From Brooklawnia sp050943675 (GTDB lineage Bacteria; Actinomycetota; Actinomycetes; Propionibacteriales; Propionibacteriaceae): a stretch of DNA of 50,381 bases. Position numbers and translations under genes: made by a program. Where the stretch lies: assembly GCA_050943675.1 (NCBI GenBank), contig JBMNPP010000001.1, positions 1-50,381 of the forward strand, in the 5' to 3' direction. The notes beneath the pieces are model-generated. The model was not told where the DNA came from, did no database searches, and was given only the letters and a program-made list of their open reading frames with translations. This document shows, piece by piece, positions 34,077 to 42,832 of the stretch (positions are counted from its first letter, which is position 1; each line of letters begins with the position of its first letter).

Positions 34077-35126
34077 TCAGGGCAATAGCCGCGCCAGAGC
34101 CGTTCCCAATCCCGGTGCGTAGACATGAAGCCGCAGACCAAGACGCGTTCTTCGCGTCATGCCAGCATGCTCAACAAGACGCAAGAGCTGCCCGCGCTTC
34201 TGCCTGGCCAGGGCTTGCGTCCAGCGACCGGGCTGGTCCTGATTCCGTCGAGGTGGAAAACCCACGCACAACTGCGAGAAGGTAGCGACCGCGCGCTTGA
34301 GCGGCAATCCCGCATGGTCATGGAAGCCGGCTGTATCGAGGGCTGCCACGTTGTCGATGAAGGCGTCCAGCATGTCCATCAGGGATTTCTCGGTCGCGGT
34401 CACTGTGGCCATGAGGCTGCCGGGACGCTGCCAATAGAAGTACCCGGCTCGGGTGGTCGCGGCCAGACTCGTCGCGGCACAGATCAGGCGAGCGGACACA
34501 AAGATGTCCTCGTGCAGTCGCCCAACAGGGAACTCCACCGCCTTGACAAGGTGCTGGCGGAAGATCTTGCCCCAAACAACCATCGTCTCGGTCGGGTCAC
34601 TGCCATACACCAGGTCAAGCGCCGCAGCCGGCGTGAGGCGGTCGGTCCTCACCTCAGCAGCAACGGGCAGACTTGGGCGCCCCTGGCCAACCCTGGTGAA
34701 TGAACCGACAGCTATGTCCGAGCCAGTCTCCCCGATCAACTGGAGCAGCCCCTGAAGGTAATCCTGCGCAATCCAATCGTCGCTGTCGATAAAGGCGATG
34801 AACTCGCCCTTGGCCGCCCTGACTCCCGCATTGCGCGCGGCAGAGGCACCGGCGTTGGCCTGGTGAATCACCTGGATTCGTGGGTCCACTGCCGCGTACT
34901 GGTCGCAAATCGCGCCGCTGCGATCAGGTGATCCATCGTCAACCAGTATGAGCTCAAACTCTTTGTACGTCTGCGCCAGTACCGATTCAACACACCGCGG
35001 CAGCAGTTCCTCCACCTTGTAAACCGGAGTGACGATGCTCACGAGGCCCGCTACGAATTCGGAACTGCTCGGCGCTGTTTCCGCACTGGCCGGAACAACC
35101 GACGGGTCGGGCTCGGAAGCCATCAT
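34077..35126 (-). CDS. family 2 glycosyltransferase
   Basis: A 349-residue GT2. LVSIVTPVYKVEELLPRCVE, LILVDDGSPDRSG, NAGASAARNAGVRAAKGEFI and FIDSDDWIAQDYL are the classic nucleotide- and metal-binding blocks. The C-terminal part is helical (FSQLCVGFPPRRNQ) and of the type seen in CpsJ/EpsJ-like transferases. ATG 35126 follows AGGAG by 8 bases; a TTG two codons earlier is less likely. It stands alone, 11 kb from the EPS locus, and ends only 16 bases from the convergent PKD-like gene. Confidence 0.88.
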   Translation of the reverse strand: MMASEPDPSVVPASAETAPSSSEFVAGLVSIVTPVYKVEELLPRCVESVLAQTYKEFELILVDDGSPDRSGAICDQYAAVDPRIQVIHQANAGASAARNAGVRAAKGEFIAFIDSDDWIAQDYLQGLLQLIGETGSDIAVGSFTRVGQGRPSLPVAAEVRTDRLTPAAALDLVYGSDPTETMVVWGKIFRQHLVKAVEFPVGRLHEDIFVSARLICAATSLAATTRAGYFYWQRPGSLMATVTATEKSLMDMLDAFIDNVAALDTAGFHDHAGLPLKRAVATFSQLCVGFPPRRNQDQPGRWTQALARQKRGQLLRLVEHAGMTRRTRLGLRLHVYAPGLGTALARLLP

Positions 35127-35153
35127 TGACAAAACTCCTGCCCCACTGGGTTG

Positions 35154-36497
35154 CTACAGGTCTGCCTCTTGCACCAGTGCGGGACGCACCACGATGCGCG
35201 TCCACGAACCGATGTAGATGCGGTCCTGGGGGCTCAGTTCGACTCGGCCGCTGATCGGGGTGGTGGGCATCGGTTGGTCGACCTGGCCGATGTACGTGCC
35301 GTTCGACGAACCGAGATCTTCAATGAACCAGCGGCTGCCGTCAGTGGTCAGCGCGGCCTGGCGACGCGAGACGCCGGTGTCGGTGACCGAATCCAGGTCA
35401 GGTCGTCCGCTGGAGGTGGCACGCCCAATCACAATCGCCTGCTTGCGCAGAGCGCGGATGATCGGCTGCCCTGGAGACGGCAGTTGCTCGGGGGCCTGCT
35501 GAACCCGGTACCACTCGGGGTCGATCCAGATCTCGGCAACCCAGCGGGCCGGGCCGGTTTCGCTCGGCATCTGCGAGGCCGGACGTGGCCGGGCTGTCGG
35601 CTGCTGCGGACTCGGCGAGGGCGGCGCCGCATGCTGGGGGCTGGGTTGCGGAGCCGCGGTTGGCTGCGGCGGCCGCCGGACAGGGCTGGCCGGAGGGCCC
35701 GCAGGTGCAGTCGGCCCGGTCGCTCGCGGCCGCGGCGCCTGCGACGGCACCCTGGCCGGTGGGCCCTGACGGGTCGGTAGGGTCGGCGGGTAACCACCAC
35801 CGGGCCGACCCGGTTGCTGCGGCTGGACGGTCGGCGGGGGAGGTTGATGTGGCGGAAGATTCAGTGGTTCCAGGTCATCGGGACTCGGCACGTCACCCTC
35901 GGGCGCACCAAGGCTGAGCGCATCGGCCAATACCGGGTTGGGCGCCGGGGCGGCCGGCTCCCGGCCGGGTCGCGATTCAACCACCAGGGGGTTCTCCCCC
36001 AGCGGCCCATGGCCGGGCACGTCATCCAGGCTGAACGTTGTGACCGGTGGCGCCGCAGGCTCGGGCCCTGGCTCCGTAGCCTCCGAAGTATCCGGGCTGG
36101 CCGCATAGTAATCCTGCCTGGGCTGATCACCCTGGTCACCGACTGCGCCTGGCCCGGCCTCCGCTGGGACCGGGCGGGCCGACCCGATCGGGACCGGCGC
36201 GGGTGATTCTGGTGCGTCTGGGCTGGCCGGTGACGGCGCAGCCGGGGCTGCGCTGCGAGGCATCGACCCGGTGAGGAAGTCGTAACCGCAGGTCTCGCAG
36301 AAGAAGGCGTCCGGCCCAGCCACCGACGAACAGACCGGGCAGGTCTGGGTACGTGGCGCCGGGGTGCTGGTGGGGGCAGGCCCGACCGATGCACCCTTCT
36401 GGGCTGGACCGGGCGGGCTTGCCGCACCCATCGGCGTCCAGCAGGTAGAGCAGTAATCGCTGGTCGAGCTTTCGTGCCCGGCTGGACACAGCATCAT
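35154..36497 (-). CDS. zinc-ribbon and FHA-domain protein
   Basis: A 447-residue protein. Two N-terminal zinc ribbons are visible: CPAGHES with YCSTC (residues 4-19) and CPVCSS with FFCETCGYDF (about 53-75). A long Pro/Ala-rich disordered region follows to about 310. The C-terminal FHA domain (about 345-435) has VIGRATSSGRPDL, GVSRRQAAL and DLGSSNGTYIG with the Arg, Ser-Arg and Asn-Gly residues that bind phosphothreonine. It is a natural reader for the PknG-like kinase at 44104-46554, as OdhI/GarA is for PknG elsewhere, though its domain order differs. ATG 36497 follows GGAGTGGACC. Confidence 0.88.
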   Translation of the reverse strand: MMLCPAGHESSTSDYCSTCWTPMGAASPPGPAQKGASVGPAPTSTPAPRTQTCPVCSSVAGPDAFFCETCGYDFLTGSMPRSAAPAAPSPASPDAPESPAPVPIGSARPVPAEAGPGAVGDQGDQPRQDYYAASPDTSEATEPGPEPAAPPVTTFSLDDVPGHGPLGENPLVVESRPGREPAAPAPNPVLADALSLGAPEGDVPSPDDLEPLNLPPHQPPPPTVQPQQPGRPGGGYPPTLPTRQGPPARVPSQAPRPRATGPTAPAGPPASPVRRPPQPTAAPQPSPQHAAPPSPSPQQPTARPRPASQMPSETGPARWVAEIWIDPEWYRVQQAPEQLPSPGQPIIRALRKQAIVIGRATSSGRPDLDSVTDTGVSRRQAALTTDGSRWFIEDLGSSNGTYIGQVDQPMPTTPISGRVELSPQDRIYIGSWTRIVVRPALVQEADL

Positions 36498-36613
36498 GGT
36501 CCACTCCTTCGCCCTGTGCCGTCGCGTCGAGGCACCCGTCTGGGCTGCCTCGACTGTACTAGTCCGCCGGCCACGGTAGGCAGAGGCGGGCAGATCGCGG
36601 CTGGCGCGTGCCC

Positions 36614-36645
36614 GGTTGGCTCAACGGACAGCGGTTGAGCCAACC
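36614..36645. terminator. 12-bp perfect hairpin, possible terminator
   Basis: GGTTGGCTCAAC and GTTGAGCCAACC form a perfect stem around an 8-base loop, 3 bases from palindrome copy C. On the plus strand it is followed by AAAAC and on the minus strand by a G/C-rich stretch, so an intrinsic terminator with a T tail is not evident. It may still end the leftward molybdoenzyme transcript. Confidence 0.45.
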
Positions 36646-36647
36646 AA

Positions 36648-36727
36648 AACGGGATTCGCGCACCCCAGAAAGCTGACAGGCAGGGAAAAGGGTCGAAAAC
36701 CCTCGTCTGGGGTGCGCAAATCCCGTT
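36648..36727 (+). repeat. 80-bp palindromic element, copy C
   Basis: Nearly perfect arms: AACGGGATTCGCGCACCCCA at left and CTGGGGTGCGCAAATCCCGTT's first 20 bases in complement at right. The centre differs from copies A and B although GTCGAAAA and CTCGTC echo theirs. It lies 29 bases downstream of the NrfD-like stop, at the border between the molybdoenzyme operon and the FHA gene. Confidence 0.9.
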
Positions 36728-36756
36728 CTACTGATGATGAACGCCCCACTGCCCCA

Positions 36757-37812
36757 TCACATGGTGGGGGCGTGCACCCCTGCCTGCAGGATCGCCTTGC
36801 GCGAATAGAGCACTCCGACCCCGCCCAGGGCTGCAGCGAGCGCGCCCAGAGCTGCCGGCAGGACGCCCGCAGCAACCAGGCCCGCGATCGCGCCAGGGAT
36901 CGCGAGACCGACCACACCGGCCCCGACCTTGAAGTCGACCGACTGCCCACCCTGGGTCAGCTCGTACTCACTGACCCGGGCCGACTTCGGCCCACCCCGC
37001 ACACCTGCCAGGTAGGCGTAGCCCAGTGCCCCGGCAAGCAGGAAGGCCGCAGCCGTCGCCTGCAACAGTGCAGCCGGCGGGTTCACCAGCAGTGCACTGG
37101 TCAGGGCCGCGCCGGTGGCCAGCGCGTTGGCGCCGAAGAAGAACGGCAGCACACTGGACCGCCAGCCCTCTACCCCGGCCGAGGCGTTGAGGAAGAACCC
37201 GTCATAGACCAGTAGCACCAGGCTGGCCACCAGCGCCAGTGCCGTCAACGGAGCAGAAGCCGCCAGGCTCATCCCGCCCAGGCCCGCCACGACCGGCACG
37301 GCACCAGCCAGCATGAACGCCGCGAACGCCCACGAGCCACGCGCGATCCACGAGGTGCGCGGTTTGGCGAAAACCCGCCAGACCCGTTCGGGACGCCCCA
37401 GGTCGAGCAACAGCAGCGCACCCTTGACGCCCACAGTCAGCCCATACCCGATCAGCATCCCCGGCACACTGCCGGTCAGCGCCGAGGCGACGAACGTCCC
37501 GGCACCGATGCCGCCCGCAGTCATCTCGAGCCACATCTCGGGCACCGCCCAGTTGGTGTCGCGATGGTAGCCCAGCGCGAGCGGGAACTCGGTGATCATG
37601 TCGTCGTACTCGCTGCGTCCGGCAGTGGCGACCGGCTCTGCCCGAGTCGGCGGGCTGGCCGGCACGCCGGCATCGTCCCGCACACTCAGACCAATCACAT
37701 CGCGGACGATCCGCTCGGCAACCTGGTCGAGTGCATCGTCGACGCGCTGCACCGCGGCTGCCAGCAATTCCTGGGCCCGCCGGATCGGCAGGGCAACCTC
37801 GATCAAAGTCAT
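36757..37812 (-). CDS. NrfD/PsrC-like membrane anchor of molybdoenzyme
   Basis: A 351-residue protein started at ATG 37812 after GGGAGGCAGGG. The first about 80 residues are soluble and helical (LPIRRAQELLAAAVQRVDDA), an extra compared with typical NrfD. From TNWAVPEMWLEMTAGGIGAG onward come about eight membrane helices, including LLLLDLGRPERVWRVF and YDGFFLNASAGVEGW, as in the NrfD family that passes electrons between quinone and the Fe-S subunit. The start overlaps the stop of the 46-residue peptide gene. It ends the operon. Confidence 0.87.
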   Translation of the reverse strand: MTLIEVALPIRRAQELLAAAVQRVDDALDQVAERIVRDVIGLSVRDDAGVPASPPTRAEPVATAGRSEYDDMITEFPLALGYHRDTNWAVPEMWLEMTAGGIGAGTFVASALTGSVPGMLIGYGLTVGVKGALLLLDLGRPERVWRVFAKPRTSWIARGSWAFAAFMLAGAVPVVAGLGGMSLAASAPLTALALVASLVLLVYDGFFLNASAGVEGWRSSVLPFFFGANALATGAALTSALLVNPPAALLQATAAAFLLAGALGYAYLAGVRGGPKSARVSEYELTQGGQSVDFKVGAGVVGLAIPGAIAGLVAAGVLPAALGALAAALGGVGVLYSRKAILQAGVHAPTM

Positions 37813-37949
37813 GCCCTGCCTCCCTTCGGTGCCCGGCCGCGGCACACAGCCACGACCACTGTGGTGATGATGAGCGCGATCGATGCCACCAGGCCCACCT
37901 TCACCGCCGACTTCACCTGTTGATAACTGGCCTCATCGACTTGTCTCAT
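37809..37949 (-). CDS. 46-residue single-helix membrane peptide
   Basis: A small gene read as MRQVDEASYQQVKSAVKVGL, then VASIALIITTVVVAVC as one membrane helix and a basic end (RGRAPKGGRA). ATG 37949 is preceded by GAGGAGTGAGGG. Its stop overlaps the NrfD start by 4 bases (ATGA) and it begins 12 bases after the ferredoxin gene, so position and coupling support it as real. It could be a minor subunit stabilising the membrane arm. No family recognised. Confidence 0.72.
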   Translation of the reverse strand: MRQVDEASYQQVKSAVKVGLVASIALIITTVVVAVCRGRAPKGGRA

Positions 37950-37961
37950 AACCCTCACTCC

Positions 37962-38558
37962 TCACCGGATGTAGTAGACCTGTGGATCGGTGCCCAGCTC
38001 TTCACGCAACTGGAAACCGTTGTGCTGGGCGACCAGCTCCATCATTTCTTCGCGCGGCCCGAAGAACCGGCACTCGGTGATGCACTCCTGGACGCAGGCC
38101 GGTGGCTCACCACGGTCGAGTCGTCCGGTCGACTTGCAGAAATCACACTTGTCGACCACGCCCACCGGGTACTTGTCCTCCATCACCTGCTCATATGGCG
38201 TCAGCACTTCACCGAAATAGCCTTCGCTGCTGGTGCGGGTGTAGCGCGCGCCATAGGGGCAAGCGGTGACGCAGGCCCGGCAGCCGATGCAGGCATCCTT
38301 GTTGACCACCACGATGCCGTCCTCGTCGACGTAGGTGGCCCCAGTGGGGCACACCGGCACGCACGGCGGGTTCGCGCACTGCATGCACAGCAGCGGCAGC
38401 GCGGTGCGGGTCACGTTGGGGAAGATGCCTTCTTCCTTGGTGACGACCTTCGAACGGAAGACGCCCGGTGGGGTCCCGTTCTCGGCCTTGCAACTGGTCA
38501 TGCAGGCATCGCAGCCAACACAACGCTTCAGATCAATGACCATCATGTATTTGCCCAT
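37962..38558 (-). CDS. four-cluster ferredoxin-like electron transfer subunit
   Basis: A 198-residue DmsB/PsrB-type subunit started at ATG 38558 (MGKYMMVIDLKRCVGCDACM) after GAGGGGGTTGAC. Four cysteine groups are visible: CVGCDACMTSC, CMQCANPPCVPVCP, CIGCRACVTACPYG and CDFC with PACVQEC, for four [4Fe-4S] clusters. It would wire the molybdopterin subunit to the NrfD-like quinone-reactive anchor. It follows the catalytic gene by 10 bases. Confidence 0.93.
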   Translation of the reverse strand: MGKYMMVIDLKRCVGCDACMTSCKAENGTPPGVFRSKVVTKEEGIFPNVTRTALPLLCMQCANPPCVPVCPTGATYVDEDGIVVVNKDACIGCRACVTACPYGARYTRTSSEGYFGEVLTPYEQVMEDKYPVGVVDKCDFCKSTGRLDRGEPPACVQECITECRFFGPREEMMELVAQHNGFQLREELGTDPQVYYIR

Positions 38559-38568
38559 GTCAACCCCC

Positions 38569-41190
38569 TCACAGTTTCTCGATCTTGATGCAGACGCACT
38601 GGTCATAGGCCGCGCTGACGTGGTCGAGCCGCTCTGACGAGAACGCCTCGAGCAGGTTGTTCACAGAAACCCCACGTCCCTGGGCGACCGGCTGGTATTC
38701 CGACGCAATGCCCCAGCAGCCGCCACCGACCGCAACCGCCTCGGGGTGCAGCCCCTGCACCAGGATGATCCGGCCGTTCACCTCGAATCCGTTCTCAGCC
38801 ACCAGCCTGACGTGGTCACCCGAACGCAGACCCTTGCTCGCAGCCGTCTGCGCGTTGATCTCGATGTTGTAGCCGTAGGGCTCGCTCTCGTTGATCTCGT
38901 TGATCCACGGGTTCAGCAGGCCCCAGGTATCGACGTTCATCGCGTTGGTGTAGTAGATCGGGAACAGGTCGTACTCGCCGTGCCGGTTGGCCAGCGGTGG
39001 GCACGGCTTGTATTCGGGCAACGGGATGTAATCATCCAGTTCCCAATCGTCCAGACCCATCTCGGCCACCGTCTGGGCGACCGATTCCTTCGCTTCCAGC
39101 ATGAAGTCGAAGTAGAACGGCACCCGACCCTCCTGGTGCGGCAGCAGGTAGACCTCTTCGGGTTTGCGATCCCACTTGATCACCCCGTTGCGCTTGAACC
39201 ATTCCAGGTCGTGCTCGGGGCCGAACCAGTTCTTGTAGATGGCGTCGAGCACTTCTTCGAAGGGGTACCGGCGTTGCGGATCGAGCCGGTTCTCACCCTG
39301 CAGGTTCCAGATGAAGTTGCGGGCCTCATTCCACTCAGCGGTGATGCCGAGCCGGTCAGCCAGTTCGGTGTAGAACTCCCCCACACTTGGGGCGCCGTCA
39401 CGAGACTCCACAACCGGTTGACGGATCCCCCACGCCCACGGGGTGGTGAGGCTGCCGTTGACGCGGTGGTTGTTGTAGAGGGTCGGCGGGTAGTCGTAGC
39501 GTTCCAGGAAGGTCGCCTCGGGAATGATCAGGTCGAAGAAGTAGGACGAATCATTCAGGTACAGGTCCATCCCGGCAACGAACTCGAAGGTCTTGAGGAA
39601 CTCACCCATCTCGTCGTGGTTGCCCCAGTTCTTCACCGGGTTGCCGGCATAGACAAACAACATGTCCATCTTCTGGCGGCCGTACTTCTCCGGATCCATC
39701 TGAGTCAGGTACAGGAAGTGGGGGTCGAGGTCGTTCATGGGCATCAGCCCGAACATGGCCATCGTCTCGTCGTTGTGGGCACCTTCACGCACCGATTCGT
39801 AGGTCGAAACGTGCTCACCGAAGTTGAGCCCGACACCGTTGAACAACCCATCCTCTTCCCAGATGGTGGGTTCCCAATTCGGCAGACCGGTCTGCGGTGA
39901 ACCGTGCGAGCGGGCCGCATACGCGATGAAGCCACCCGGCACATTCAGCGAACCCAGCAGCGTGTTGAGCGACAGGATCGACCAGTGCCCCAGGAATGCG
40001 TGCTTGTGCCGCGAGATACCCGAGAACGAATCGACACACACCGGACGGTATGGGTACTCCACCCCGTCGATGGTGATGGTCTGCCCGATACCGGCGGCCT
40101 CACCCAGTTCCGCAGCGACCTGGCGGACGGTCTCGGCGGGCACCGTCGTGATCGGCTCGGTGTCCTCGGGACGGTAGTCCTGCAGCAGGTCGGCATAGCA
40201 CTGGAAGCCGGTGCGGCAGGGCTTGGCGTCAACCTCGAACTGACCCTCCAGGGCCATATCGGTCGGCTCGACCTGGTCGAACGGGGCTGCTGCGCCCTGC
40301 GAGAGGCTCCACACCAGCGGCTTGTTCGACTCGGGATCGCGGATGATCCGCTGGGTACGGTCGTCCACGAGGGCGGCTGCGTTGGTGTAGCGCTGAAGGT
40401 ACTCGCGGTCGTAGATGCCGAGTTCGTGCACCAGGGTGTAGGCGATCGACAACGCCATGGCGGTGTCGGTTCCGGGCCTGATCGGCACCCACCTGTCGGC
40501 ACGCTGCGCGCCCGCGCTCATCCGCGGGTCGACGTTGACCAGCTTGCAGCCCTTGCGGCGGGCGTCGGCGAAACGGCGCACCGTCATGTTGAAACCGTGG
40601 CGGGTGGCGGTGCCGGCCTGCGAACCGAATTGCAGCACATAGCGGCATAGATCGTAGTCGGGCGCGGCATTGCAGGCAGTGGTGAGCAATTGCTCGATGC
40701 CGTGAATTGCCGCACCACAGATATCAGGGATCAGGAAGTTGGGACTCTTCAGCGCCATATTCCAAAAACCGATGGACGAGAAGGTTCCCGCGAAATTGGT
40801 GATGAAACTGTGGTTGCAGATATTGCCGTAGCCCTTGGCATCGATGGCCTTGCGGATCTCGCGGACCATGATGTCGTAGGCCTCGTCCCAACTGATCTCG
40901 ACCCAGCCCGGATCCTGGTCGGCGGCCTTGATCGGGTTGGTCCGCTTCATCGGTTTGGTGATGCGGTGCGGGTCGTAGAGCTGCATCATCGCGGTGGCGC
41001 CCTTGCCACACACACGGCCCTCACCCACCGGACTGCGTGGATCGCCCTCGATCTTGGTCACGACTCCGTCGACCTTCTTGACCAGGATGCTGCACGAGTT
41101 GAAGCACATATTGCAGGTCGACGGAATCCAGGTCTCGCCAAGTGTGCTGGCAGTCCTGGACGAAGTGGAAGATCGGGTGGTGGTTGTCAT
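38569..41190 (-). CDS. molybdopterin oxidoreductase catalytic subunit (DMSO reductase family)
   Basis: An 873-residue protein. STCNMCFNSCSILVKK with the later GRVCGKGA supplies the N-terminal [4Fe-4S] site. LQFGSQAGTATRHGFNMTV, KLVNVDPRMSAGAQRADRW and PIRPGTDTAMALSIAYTL are molybdopterin-domain blocks, and the C-terminal INAQTAASKGLRSGDHVRLV is the dinucleotide-binding domain. The N-terminus is Thr/Ser-rich and has no Arg-Arg Tat signal, so the enzyme is predicted to be cytoplasmic. The substrate cannot be read; sulfur-compound enzymes (Phs/Psr or Soe-like) and the wider family of respiratory reductases are all open. The metal ligand was not assigned. It is the first gene of the operon. Confidence 0.9.
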   Translation of the reverse strand: MTTTTRSSTSSRTASTLGETWIPSTCNMCFNSCSILVKKVDGVVTKIEGDPRSPVGEGRVCGKGATAMMQLYDPHRITKPMKRTNPIKAADQDPGWVEISWDEAYDIMVREIRKAIDAKGYGNICNHSFITNFAGTFSSIGFWNMALKSPNFLIPDICGAAIHGIEQLLTTACNAAPDYDLCRYVLQFGSQAGTATRHGFNMTVRRFADARRKGCKLVNVDPRMSAGAQRADRWVPIRPGTDTAMALSIAYTLVHELGIYDREYLQRYTNAAALVDDRTQRIIRDPESNKPLVWSLSQGAAAPFDQVEPTDMALEGQFEVDAKPCRTGFQCYADLLQDYRPEDTEPITTVPAETVRQVAAELGEAAGIGQTITIDGVEYPYRPVCVDSFSGISRHKHAFLGHWSILSLNTLLGSLNVPGGFIAYAARSHGSPQTGLPNWEPTIWEEDGLFNGVGLNFGEHVSTYESVREGAHNDETMAMFGLMPMNDLDPHFLYLTQMDPEKYGRQKMDMLFVYAGNPVKNWGNHDEMGEFLKTFEFVAGMDLYLNDSSYFFDLIIPEATFLERYDYPPTLYNNHRVNGSLTTPWAWGIRQPVVESRDGAPSVGEFYTELADRLGITAEWNEARNFIWNLQGENRLDPQRRYPFEEVLDAIYKNWFGPEHDLEWFKRNGVIKWDRKPEEVYLLPHQEGRVPFYFDFMLEAKESVAQTVAEMGLDDWELDDYIPLPEYKPCPPLANRHGEYDLFPIYYTNAMNVDTWGLLNPWINEINESEPYGYNIEINAQTAASKGLRSGDHVRLVAENGFEVNGRIILVQGLHPEAVAVGGGCWGIASEYQPVAQGRGVSVNNLLEAFSSERLDHVSAAYDQCVCIKIEKL

Positions 41191-41259
41191 ACTCCATCCC
41201 TCCTAGCTGGGGCAGCCCAACCCGTGAGGATGTGTTGATTTGTCGGATCAGCGCTGGCC

Positions 41260-41284
41260 CGTGAATCCGTTGTATCCTTTCACG
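41260..41284. promoter_or_regulatory. inverted repeat upstream of molybdoenzyme operon
   Basis: CGTGAA and TTCACG, 13 bases apart, stand about 70 bases upstream of the ATG at 41190, in the only sizeable gap of this block (41191-41452). The spacing does not fit a Crp/Fnr-type site, so a regulator is not named. Elsewhere in the gap the 12-mer CACCGGCCCGGG occurs twice near 41413-41452, just after the VWA gene. Confidence 0.25.
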
Positions 41285-41452
41285 GCACCGAGCACTCTGC
41301 GACGCATTTCTCAAAGATTCATGGAATGCCGTGCAATGACCTACCCCGGTTTGTCGAATTGACTAGGTTAAACACCTGGATCAGGAGCGACAAAACAGGC
41401 AACGCCGCAATTCACCGGCCCGGGCACCATCAGACCGGGTCACCGGCCCGGG

Positions 41453-42766
41453 CTAGTGCTGGTCTACCTCAGCCGGTGCCGCACCGTTGGTCTGCCGGGT
41501 GCGGGTGGTCTTGGTCGAGGCGGTGTCCAGAGCCATCTCGTCGGCCCGGTCGACATTGCGCCTCAACCGCACAGTGCCAGTGGCAGGGTCCTGGACGTCC
41601 ACGACCTTGCGCAGCTTCGTGGTGGCCTCGTGGTTGCCGGTCTGTGCAGCCAGTTGAACCGCTCGGCCGAGCTTGGTGGTGGCGGTCGACAGGTCGCCGG
41701 ACTGCTTGGCGGCCAGCCCCTCCTGGATGGCGTTGGCCAGCTCGGTCTGCCCGGTGTAGTGGGCAACCTCGTCGTTGATCTGGGCAGTCAAGTGGTCATC
41801 ATTCGACCAGACCGCCTTGACCATGCCCTGGGTGCGCGGCTGTTCGCCCACCACCAGCTGGACTCGGGCCGCCAACTGTTCCTGGCCGGTCGCCTTTGCC
41901 GGCAACCGCACCGAGACGTGGTAGTCGCGCTCTTCGTCACCCCACGCGCCGGTCGGGAAATCGACGGTCAGGGGGTTGACCGGTTCACCCTTGTGGGTCA
42001 GGTCCTCCACAGTTGGGGAGACCTGCCGGACGAACATGAGTTGTGCGCCCTGTGGCGTCCAGACCCGAAGGTTGGCCGAGGAGACACCCCGGCTCATCGA
42101 GGTCTGCATGATCCTGGCGAACTCCGCCGACATCATCGACGGGTCCGGGATGATGTCGAGGGTGCCCATCAGCGCGCGGGCGATCTTGCGTACCTCGCTG
42201 ACCACCCAGTAGGTGCCCACACCTCGGCAATCGCACTGGAACTGCCCGACACAAGCGCGGATCGCGGCATCGAGCTGCTCCGGGGTCTCGTGCTCATCAG
42301 CACCATCGGTCAACAACAGGGCGTGCTTCTGGGTCAGGGTCGACCCCATCGAACGGAACAGTGCCAGCGCCAGGGTCAACCAGCGCCCGATCGCGGTGCC
42401 ACCATCAGCCACCAGCCGGCTGATGGCGTCCTTGGCCTGCCGCCGGGTGCGGGGATTCATCTGGACCATGCCGGGCCCCGACTGCACCAGTGGGTAGGCC
42501 AGGTATGCCTCGTGCGTCCCCGAAACGACCGCGAAGTAGGTGCCGTCGAGAATGTGGTCGAGGGCCACCATGGCGGCCTGCCGGGCGGCCATCATTGAAC
42601 GCTGGCCCATCGAGCCCGAGCAGTCGATGATGATGATCTCACCGGCTGCCCCGTCCGACCCGGCCGAACCTGCCTCAGTGACACCAACACGGACGATCGC
42701 GTTGACATCGGTGCCACCATCGGGCAGGAATTCGTTCTGGTAAACCGTGGAAGAGAACAGGGCCAC
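41453..42766 (-). CDS. VWA-domain protein (TerY-like)
   Basis: A 437-residue protein started at GTG 42766 (VALFSSTVYQNEFLP) after AAGGAATCTCC. The von Willebrand A domain has a complete MIDAS: IIIIDCSGSMGQRS, VADGGTAIGRWL and LLLTDGADEHETP. After it come a beta-rich segment (LMFVRQVSPTVEDL) and a C-terminal helical region with GDLSTATTKLGRAVQLAAQ, TPR-like. No membrane helix, so cytoplasmic. VWA, PP2C and kinase genes side by side resemble the TerY-P triad described for tellurite-resistance-type systems; here the kinase is PknG-like. Likely a metal-dependent adaptor. Confidence 0.87.
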   Translation of the reverse strand: MALFSSTVYQNEFLPDGGTDVNAIVRVGVTEAGSAGSDGAAGEIIIIDCSGSMGQRSMMAARQAAMVALDHILDGTYFAVVSGTHEAYLAYPLVQSGPGMVQMNPRTRRQAKDAISRLVADGGTAIGRWLTLALALFRSMGSTLTQKHALLLTDGADEHETPEQLDAAIRACVGQFQCDCRGVGTYWVVSEVRKIARALMGTLDIIPDPSMMSAEFARIMQTSMSRGVSSANLRVWTPQGAQLMFVRQVSPTVEDLTHKGEPVNPLTVDFPTGAWGDEERDYHVSVRLPAKATGQEQLAARVQLVVGEQPRTQGMVKAVWSNDDHLTAQINDEVAHYTGQTELANAIQEGLAAKQSGDLSTATTKLGRAVQLAAQTGNHEATTKLRKVVDVQDPATGTVRLRRNVDRADEMALDTASTKTTRTRQTNGAAPAEVDQH

Positions 42767-42832
42767 GGAGATTCCTTTCGTCCGGTTTGGGCAGCGCCCC
42801 TGCCACACTAGCTCGGTGCGGGTCGCCAGGCC

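Noticed and set aside
41231..41249. TTGAT-x7-ATCAG as an Fnr-type site before the molybdoenzyme operon
   Set aside because: Fnr boxes need a 4-base spacer; the 7-base spacing and imperfect half-site do not fit.
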